Shown: in pieces, positions 58,680 through 64,000 of the stretch | Layout: each line of letters opens with the position of its first letter | Numbering within the stretch: the first letter of the stretch is position 1 | Origin: Kosakonia sacchari | GTDB taxonomy: Bacteria; Pseudomonadota; Gammaproteobacteria; Enterobacterales; Enterobacteriaceae | Length of the DNA stretch: 64,000 nucleotides | NCBI GenBank assembly: GCA_900109485.1 | Contig: FOAY01000001.1 | Span: 554,269 to 618,268, forward strand | Direction of reading: 5' to 3' | Notes under the pieces: generated by a model | The model's input: only the letters and a program-made list of their open reading frames with translations | Database searches by the model: none | What the model was told of the DNA's origin: nothing | Position numbers and translations under genes: made by a program

Positions 58680-59662
58680 ATCATTCAACGCCAGTGGATT
58701 ACCCGCAGCCGCAAAGCGGCGAAATTCCGCGCTACAGCGGGCTGCCTACCTTTTTTCGCCTGCCGTTTGGCGCGCAAATTGCATCGCTCGATATCGGCGT
58801 GGTCGGCGTGCCGTGGGATGGCGGCACCACCAACCGGGCGGGAACCCGGCACGGCCCGCGTGAATTACGCAATGCCTCCAGCCTGGTACGGCGGGTGCAT
58901 CCGGTGACCTTTCAGTCGCCGTATGACCTGGCCCGCGTCGGTGATTTAGGCGATGTACCGGTCAACCCGCTGGATGTACAGGACACGCTGGCGCTGATCG
59001 AAGCCTGGTATCGTGCGCTGCATGAGCAAAAGGTGATGCCGTTGACTGCCGGTGGCGATCACCTGACGACGTTACCCATTTTGCGGGCGTTAGGGCGTGA
59101 GCAGCCGCTGGGAATGATCCATTTTGATGCACATTCCGATACCAACGACACCTATTTCGGCGGCGAGCGTTTTACCCACGGCACACCATTTCGTCGCGCG
59201 GTGGAAGAGGGCGTGCTGGATCCGAAACGCACCGTGCAGATTGGCATTCGCGGCGCGTTGTTTAGTGAAAAAGATCATCGCTGGGCCGAAGAGAACGGCA
59301 TCACGGTAATTCGCATGGAGCAGGTGGCCGAAGAGGGCATGGCGGATGTCATGGCGCGGGCCAGAGCCATCGTGGGCCAGCAGCCGACCTATGTGAGTTT
59401 TGATATCGATGTGCTGGACCCGGTGTACGCGCCGGGCACCGGAACGCCGGAAATCGGCGGGCTGACCTCGCTACAGGGGCAGCAAGGGATCCGTTTATTA
59501 CAGGGGTTAAATCTGGTAGGTGCCGATGTGGTGGAAGTCTCGCCGCCGTTCGATCAGGGCAATCTGACCAGCCTGACCGGCGCCACCATGATGTTTGAAC
59601 TACTTTGCCAGCTTGCGGATGCACATCATCGGCGGCGGCTTTCTACAGGAGCAGGGGTATGA
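58676..59662 (+). CDS. Ureohydrolase, probable 3-guanidinopropionase (GpuA-like)
   Basis: Second ureohydrolase, 328 residues from a GTG that overlaps the previous stop (GTGA). An upstream frame extension is only the shadow of the previous gene. Metal ligands: GGDHL (His129), DAHSD (Asp151, His153, Asp155), SFDIDVLDP (Asp243, Asp245). It resembles P. aeruginosa GpuA more than the neighbour does, in VGVPWDGGTTNRAGTRHGPRE, FDAHSDTNDTYFGG and GADVVEVSPPFD. GpuA converts 3-guanidinopropionate to beta-alanine and urea. The two genes are diverged from each other, so they likely have different substrates. It overlaps the binding-protein gene by 4 bases. Confidence 0.85.
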   Translation: MNHSTPVDYPQPQSGEIPRYSGLPTFFRLPFGAQIASLDIGVVGVPWDGGTTNRAGTRHGPRELRNASSLVRRVHPVTFQSPYDLARVGDLGDVPVNPLDVQDTLALIEAWYRALHEQKVMPLTAGGDHLTTLPILRALGREQPLGMIHFDAHSDTNDTYFGGERFTHGTPFRRAVEEGVLDPKRTVQIGIRGALFSEKDHRWAEENGITVIRMEQVAEEGMADVMARARAIVGQQPTYVSFDIDVLDPVYAPGTGTPEIGGLTSLQGQQGIRLLQGLNLVGADVVEVSPPFDQGNLTSLTGATMMFELLCQLADAHHRRRLSTGAGV

Positions 59663-60471
59663 AAAAAATGAAAATGTTACGTGGGCTTTGCGCCGCAGCG
59701 GCGCTGATGGCGGGCATGTCGGCGGCCAGCGCCGCAGACGGCATTCTGACGCCAGGTGAACTGAAAGTCGGGCTGGAAGTGGCCTATCCGCCGTTTGAAT
59801 CCTGGCAGGATAATAAAATTGTTGGTTTTGATGCTGAGCTTGCACAGCTCCTTAGCGATCAAATGGGCCTCAAACTGCAACTGGCCGACACCAAATTCGC
59901 CGGGTTGATCCTCGGGCTGAACGCCAATCGTCACGACACGGTGATTTCCGCGCTGTACATCACCGAAGGGCGCACCGCGCAGGCCGACGCCATTCCTTAT
60001 GCCGATACCGGGGCCTACATTATGGTGCGCAGCGACAGCAAGGTCGCGCCAAAAACCGAACAGGAGCTGTGCGGCTTAACCGTCGGTTTGCAGCAGGGCA
60101 CTTCATGGGTGACCAAGCTGCGTGACCTGTCGGAAAGTTACTGCAAAGCAAACGGCAAAGAACGCATCACCGTGAAAGAGTTCCCCACCGCGCCGGAGAC
60201 GTTGCAGGCGCTACTTTCCGGCAATGTGCAGGCGCAGGTGGATATTGCCGGGGCGGTGAGTATGTTCGCCGAGCGCAGCAATGGCCGCGTCAAAATCACC
60301 TCGCCGCAGACGATTTATCCGCAGACGCTGGGGATTTATGTGAAGAAAGGCAACATCGCGCTGAAAACCGAAATCACTGCCGCGCTGAACGCCCTGCGTG
60401 AAAACGGTAAATACGCCGCGCTGCTGCAGAAATACGCCCGTTATGGCATCACCGAAACCCAGGCGCGCTGA
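59659..60471 (+). CDS. ABC transporter periplasmic binding protein (amino acid type)
   Basis: Extracytoplasmic solute receptor of the HisJ-like PBP2 family. The frame is open upstream, but the ATG at 59659 overlaps the ureohydrolase stop (ATGA) and follows GGAGCAGGGG. Signal peptide about 1-24 (cleavage after ASA). Mature part with LKVGLEVAYPPFESWQDN and IVGFDAELAQLLSDQMGLK, typical of binding proteins for polar or basic amino acids; 270 residues in all. In this operon it should bind a guanidino compound such as 4-guanidinobutyrate (inference). Confidence 0.9.
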   Translation: MKKMKMLRGLCAAAALMAGMSAASAADGILTPGELKVGLEVAYPPFESWQDNKIVGFDAELAQLLSDQMGLKLQLADTKFAGLILGLNANRHDTVISALYITEGRTAQADAIPYADTGAYIMVRSDSKVAPKTEQELCGLTVGLQQGTSWVTKLRDLSESYCKANGKERITVKEFPTAPETLQALLSGNVQAQVDIAGAVSMFAERSNGRVKITSPQTIYPQTLGIYVKKGNIALKTEITAALNALRENGKYAALLQKYARYGITETQAR

Positions 60472-60507
60472 TAGCGCCTGGCCTCACCAGATAAGGGAGC
60501 GGCACGC

Positions 60508-62043
60508 ATGACATTTAACTGGGACTACTTCTTTTCACTGTTTTCGATGGCGGCATTCTGGCAAGCCAGCGTCACCGTAGTGGAACTCAGCGTGCTTGCC
60601 TGGTGCGCGGGATTGGTGCTGGGGTTTGTGGTCGCCAGCGCCAGGTTATCCGGCCCTCTCTGGCTGAAAAGCGTTTGCCAGGTCTACATCTGGTTGTTTC
60701 GCAGCGTGCCGTTGCTGGTGCTGGTGGTGTTTGTTTACAACCTGCCGCAGATGTTTCCGGCCAGCGGCGCGGTGCTCGGCAATGCTTTTTTTGCCGGGCT
60801 GCTTGCCACCATTCTGGTTGAAGTGGCTTATATGGCGGAGATCCACCGCGGCGGCCTGATTTCGGTGGCGAAGGGCCAGCATGAGGCTGGCCATGCGCTG
60901 GGTTTCAGCTACCTCGGCATTCAGCGCAAGGTGGTGATCCCGCAGGCGCTGCGCATTGCGTTACCGGCGCTGGTGAATGAGTTTATTACCATTGTTAAAC
61001 AGACTTCGCTGGTGTCGGTAATTTCTCTGCCAGAGTTGCTGATGACCGGGCAGCGGCTCTACGCGGAAAACTTTCTGGTGATGGAGACGCTGGCGGCGGT
61101 GGCGGTCTATTACGTGCTGATCGTTTCCGTTTTCAGTTTGCTGTTCCAGGCGCTGGAACGCTGGGCGAACGTGCAGGTGAAAACCCCGCAAACCCTGCAT
61201 GATAACCAGCTTGACGCACTGCGCCAGCAGGCCGTGCCGCTGACCAAACGTCAGGCCGGAGAACAGCACGGCGCGCCTGACGCGCTGTTGATGAAACAGA
61301 TCCAGAAAACCTGGGGGCAAAACCCGGTGTTTAAGGATATTGATTTGCGGGTTGCGCCCGGCGAAGTGGTCAGCGTGATCGGGCCTTCCGGTTCCGGGAA
61401 AACCACGCTTATTCGCAGTATCAACGGTCTGGAAACGCTGGACAGCGGTGAGATTGTGCTGTTCGGTGAGAGTTTTATTCAGGCTGGCGACAACCGCCAC
61501 TCCCGCTTACGTAAGCAGGGCATTCGCCGCATTGGCATGGTTTTTCAGGGCTTTAACCTGTTCCCGCACTACACCATTTTGCAGAACGTGATGCTGGCGC
61601 AGCGTTATCACCAGCAGCCGGAGCAGGAGTCCGAACGGCGTGCGCAGGCGCTGTGGCTGCTGGATAAAGTCGGCCTGCTGGCGCATATGAACAAATATCC
61701 GCACCAGCTTTCCGGCGGGCAGCAGCAGCGGGTGGCAATTGCCCGCGCGCTGGCGCTGTCGCCGGACATCATGCTGTTCGATGAACCGACCTCGGCACTG
61801 GATCCGGAACGCGTTGGCGAAGTACTGAAAGTGATAAGCGATCTTGCGCGGGAAGGGATGACAATGGTGATTGTGACCCACGAAATGGATTTTGCGCTGG
61901 CGATTTCCGACCGCGTGGTGCTGATGGATAACGGCACTATTCAGGCCGATACCACGCCGGAAAATATCCGCCACGGCGAAGCGACACCGGCGCTGCAGCG
62001 CATCCGCCAGTTTATGGGGGTGAATGGCGCGGAAGTGGCGTGA
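60508..62043 (+). CDS. Fused ABC permease-ATPase, amino acid type
   Basis: Single 511-residue polypeptide that joins a HisM/GlnP-like permease (about 1-225, five or so helices, EAA loop [22 protein letters not shown]) to a HisP/GlnQ-like ATPase (about 250-500). ATPase motifs: Walker [10 protein letters not shown] at 292-300, signature LSGGQQQR near 401, Walker [16 protein letters not shown]-loop VTHEMDFA. Only one permease half is encoded, so a homodimer of the fusion would make a complete importer with the preceding binding protein. 36 bases after the binding-protein gene; the last gene before a terminator. Confidence 0.92.
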   Translation: MTFNWDYFFSLFSMAAFWQASVTVVELSVLAWCAGLVLGFVVASARLSGPLWLKSVCQVYIWLFRSVPLLVLVVFVYNLPQMFPASGAVLGNAFFAGLLATILVEVAYMAEIHRGGLISVAKGQHEAGHALGFSYLGIQRKVVIPQALRIALPALVNEFITIVKQTSLVSVISLPELLMTGQRLYAENFLVMETLAAVAVYYVLIVSVFSLLFQALERWANVQVKTPQTLHDNQLDALRQQAVPLTKRQAGEQHGAPDALLMKQIQKTWGQNPVFKDIDLRVAPGEVVSVIGPSGSGKTTLIRSINGLETLDSGEIVLFGESFIQAGDNRHSRLRKQGIRRIGMVFQGFNLFPHYTILQNVMLAQRYHQQPEQESERRAQALWLLDKVGLLAHMNKYPHQLSGGQQQRVAIARALALSPDIMLFDEPTSALDPERVGEVLKVISDLAREGMTMVIVTHEMDFALAISDRVVLMDNGTIQADTTPENIRHGEATPALQRIRQFMGVNGAEVA

Positions 62044-62094
62044 GGTAGAAACTGCTGCGCTCTGTCATTTAGCGGGCACAGGTTGGATGCAAAC

Positions 62095-62125
62095 CCCGGC
62101 GGGTTCAGATCTGTCGGGTTTTTTA
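62095..62125 (+). terminator. Rho-independent terminator of the guanidino operon
   Basis: A 6-base-pair stem (CCCGGC and GTCGGG, one G-T wobble, 12-base loop) is followed by TTTTTTATTTT. It lies about 50 bases past the transporter stop. Confidence 0.7.
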
Positions 62126-62779
62126 TTTTATGGTGCCAGACGGGCTTCGGGCAGACGATGATCAAACGCGTAAAATGTGGCCTGGTTTATCCGGCCTGGG
62201 GAAAAGAATAATCTGGAATATTTTTTTAAAATAAGAATGGGCTGGCTGAGGGTGACGACTTTTCTTTTTTCCTGACAGAAAAGTGAGGTGTCATATTTAC
62301 TGATGCAACCTGTTAGGTGTTTGTATTGTAATGATTTTAAAAATCCTATCATCAATAATTAATCTTAATGTGAATGAGTTTTATTTTTTTATTAAATTCC
62401 CCCAATGAATTCGACTGATTTTCTTTTGTTATTATTTATGTCATGATTTTTTACATCCATTATTGCTGAGCGCTATTTTAATGTGATGGTGGTTGTAGTT
62501 CGAAAATAACGTTTTTGTATTTTATAAGATCGCTAAATAACTACATGGAAAAAATTCTTCTTATTGGCGTTGTTGTTATTGTGTGCCAGAGCATGGGTTG
62601 CCGTTATTTATAATATGATGCTATTGCTGCATAAATAATGACGGTGGTGAACGGTATTGTTCATTTCGATGAGCTCACTTTTTCTGCCTGGAAATTAAAC
62701 CGGTAATTCCCCTCAGGTTGAGAGCGTGCCGGAAGCAATGATTTAGCGTTTTCTCTTCGATTTTTATACAGGGTGTCAC
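62126..62779. other. AT-rich gene-free region
   Basis: About 650 bases with a clearly lower GC content than the surroundings and no credible gene. Ends at the start of a truncated chaperone remnant. I see no tRNA, IS end or clear repeat in it. Composition is like that of horizontally acquired fimbrial or adhesin loci, of which this may be a remnant. Confidence 0.5.
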
Positions 62780-63001
62780 GTGAAGAAAAGGATTTCAGCA
62801 TTTTCACTCATTATCGCATCTGTTTATTTTTTTACAGATAGTGTTTTAGCAATGCCTTCCAGTCCTGAAACCTCCAGCCGGATGTTTTCAGTCAGGCTGG
62901 GCGCTTCTCGCCTGATTTATGATCCTGATTCTCATGGCGCAACCCTGACGGTAACCAACCCGCAGAATCACCCTATTTTTTATAAGGTAACGCTAAAGTA
63001 A
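62780..63001 (+). pseudogene. Truncated periplasmic fimbrial/usher chaperone
   Basis: A 73-residue product starting at GTG (AGGGTG before it) with a signal peptide (about 1-24, after VLA). It then shows the first two strands of a PapD-like chaperone (FSVRLGASRLIYDPDSHGATLTVTNPQNHPIFYKV). Full chaperones are about 230-250 residues. The rest of domain 1, including the conserved Lys and FPxE-type region, and domain 2 are missing. I see no continuation in the other frames downstream, so it looks deleted and not frameshifted. No usher or pilin is in the window. Confidence 0.72.
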
Positions 63002-63046
63002 GCGTGGCTGGTTAAATAAAAATTGCCATGGATGCTCAGGGTTAAT

Positions 63047-63071
63047 AATTGTCGGCCACGGCCGATCAATT
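63047..63071. repeat. Inverted repeat after the chaperone remnant
   Basis: Arms AATTGTCGGCC and GGCCGATCAATT (one bulged base) around AC. May be an old terminator. No T run. Confidence 0.4.
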
Positions 63072-63206
63072 AAACAAATGTATTCATTATTTTTTAAGTG
63101 TGCGTCTCTTTTTTAGCGCGCAATTTTTCAGCAATCCCGTTGTTGTTTGGCTTATTTTATGATGACAGTAAAACAACATTATACCCGACCGCTTTTCTCT
63201 TTTGTG

Positions 63207-63253
63207 GCGGTGGTCTGATCCGGGCTGCGAACAGGTCCGGATCAGACCACCGC
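63207..63253. repeat. 17-bp perfect inverted repeat at the 3' end of the LysR gene
   Basis: Arms GCGGTGGTCTGATCCGG (63207-63223) and its complement (63237-63253), 13 bases apart. The right arm contains the LysR stop codon. No T run follows on the minus strand. Could be a terminator or the scar of a recombination event. Confidence 0.6.
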
Positions 63254-64000
63254 CTGGATACGTTTCGAGAGCGCCGAAGCAAGAAAGTCCGTCGCACGGC
63301 GCACGCGCGTTGGCACAAACCGACGCTTCGGCCAGACAAGGCTGACGTCGCGTGGCTCGTGCATGAATTCATCCAGTACGGTGATGACATCCGAATGCTG
63401 GAACTCGCCGACCAGCGATGCGCGATGGAACAGGCCGATACCGACGCCAGCCACCACGCCGGCCAGGATGGTTTCGACACTGTTGGACGAGAGATTGCCG
63501 CGCACCGGAACACTGAAACGCCCTTCCAGCCCGGTGAACGGCCATTCGGTCATTTCGCCGTAGATCAGGCAGTTGTGGTCGGCCAGATCGGCGGGCGTCC
63601 CGGGAATGCCGTGCTGTTCGAAGTAGCGGCGGGAGCCGGCGCAAACCAGCGAAGTGCCCGTCACGCGTCGCACCACGGAATCCGGATCATTGATCTGGCT
63701 GATGCGGATGGCCAGATCGATCCGGTCTTCGACCATGTCGCGCAACGCATCGGACAGCACCAGATCGACGCGCAAGCCGGGATGCTGCGACAGCAGTTCG
63801 GGGATCAGCGGCAGCACATGCAGCCGTCCGAACGTTGAAGGCGCAGCAATGCGAATCAGGCCGGATACGGTCTGCACGCTACTGGTCAATTCGCCATCGG
63901 CCACCTGGATTTCGTCGAGCAACGGCTTGGTGCGTTCGTAGTACTTCTGCCCCTGCTCGGTCAGCGTCACCTTGCGCGTACTGCGATGGAGCAGCGCCAC
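63242..64000 (-). CDS. LysR-family regulator, partial (5' end outside window)
   Basis: The C-terminal 252 residues of a LysR regulator; the first 45-50 residues, with most of the helix-turn-helix, lie beyond position 64000. Seen: the end of the winged helix (LLHRSTRKVTLTEQGQKYYERT), linker, and effector domain of the CrgA/AaeR-like group (GLIRIAAPSTFGRLHVLPLIPELL; LAIRISQINDPDSVVRRV). GC content and codon choice are higher than in the AT-rich sequence just left of it and look different from the flagellar genes, so separate origin is possible. Confidence 0.88.
   Translation of the reverse strand: MALLHRSTRKVTLTEQGQKYYERTKPLLDEIQVADGELTSSVQTVSGLIRIAAPSTFGRLHVLPLIPELLSQHPGLRVDLVLSDALRDMVEDRIDLAIRISQINDPDSVVRRVTGTSLVCAGSRRYFEQHGIPGTPADLADHNCLIYGEMTEWPFTGLEGRFSVPVRGNLSSNSVETILAGVVAGVGIGLFHRASLVGEFQHSDVITVLDEFMHEPRDVSLVWPKRRFVPTRVRRATDFLASALSKRIQAVV

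Noticed and set aside
57672-58688. 338-codon minus-strand frame opposite the first ureohydrolase
   Set aside because: Fully covered by a well-supported gene on the other strand, and it would also overlap the regulator's promoter.
62780-63838. Frameshifted but otherwise full chaperone gene
   Set aside because: I looked in the downstream frames for the missing domain segments and saw none; the remainder seems deleted.
63098-63838. 246-codon + strand frame
   Set aside because: Antisense to the LysR gene, whose domain pattern is clear.

Overview
The window comes from a Gram-negative enterobacterium. Gene order, protein similarity to Escherichia/Salmonella flagellar proteins, moderate GC content and standard enteric terminators all point to Enterobacteriaceae. 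The combination of a supernumerary enteric-type flagellar cluster, an MdtABC/MuxABC-type pump and plant-associated catabolic genes suggests Kosakonia or a close relative. That genus call is inference from remembered gene content, not a database result.

Positions 1-39.9 kb are dominated by a nearly complete flagellar and chemotaxis module. It starts with a chemoreceptor (MCP), then fliA-flhD-flhC-motA-motB-cheA-cheW on the + strand. An insert of non-flagellar genes follows (8.0-16.2 kb): a secreted esterase, a membrane diguanylate cyclase, an NAD-malic enzyme with an AEC permease, and a divergent 2HCT-type malate/citrate carrier. The flagellar genes resume with fliC (-) divergent from fliD-fliS-fliT (+). 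A minus-strand block fliE-cheR-cheB-cheY-cheZ-flhB-flhA-flhE follows, divergent from fliFGHIJK and fliLMNOPQR (+). A LuxR-family regulator and a second, diverged flhDC pair close the module. The rod, hook and ring genes (flg set) are not in the window and may lie to the left. The module therefore carries its own motor, export apparatus, switch, filament, sigma-28, chemotaxis relay and two sets of the master regulator.

Positions 40-47 kb hold two tandem paralogous secreted subtilisin-like (S8) proteases of 818 and 1308 residues. Both have a chitin-binding CBM5/12-type C-terminus and Ig-like repeats. The larger contains near-identical 297-bp tandem repeats. Both lack the usual Asp-Thr-Gly motif of the catalytic Asp.

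Positions 47.3-56.5 kb encode a tripartite RND efflux system: an adaptor, two different RND permeases and a NodT-type outer membrane lipoprotein channel. A 54-residue glycine-rich lipoprotein follows. One permease carries a Ser/Thr-only insert of about 38 residues.

Positions 56.7-62.1 kb form a LysR-controlled operon for guanidino compounds: two ureohydrolases most like guanidinobutyrase (GbuA) and guanidinopropionase (GpuA), a periplasmic binding protein, and a fused permease-ATPase. The right end (62.1-64 kb) is an AT-rich stretch with a truncated fimbrial chaperone remnant and a LysR gene cut by the window edge whose composition differs from its surroundings. I found no tRNA, rRNA, CRISPR array, transposase or integrase in the window.
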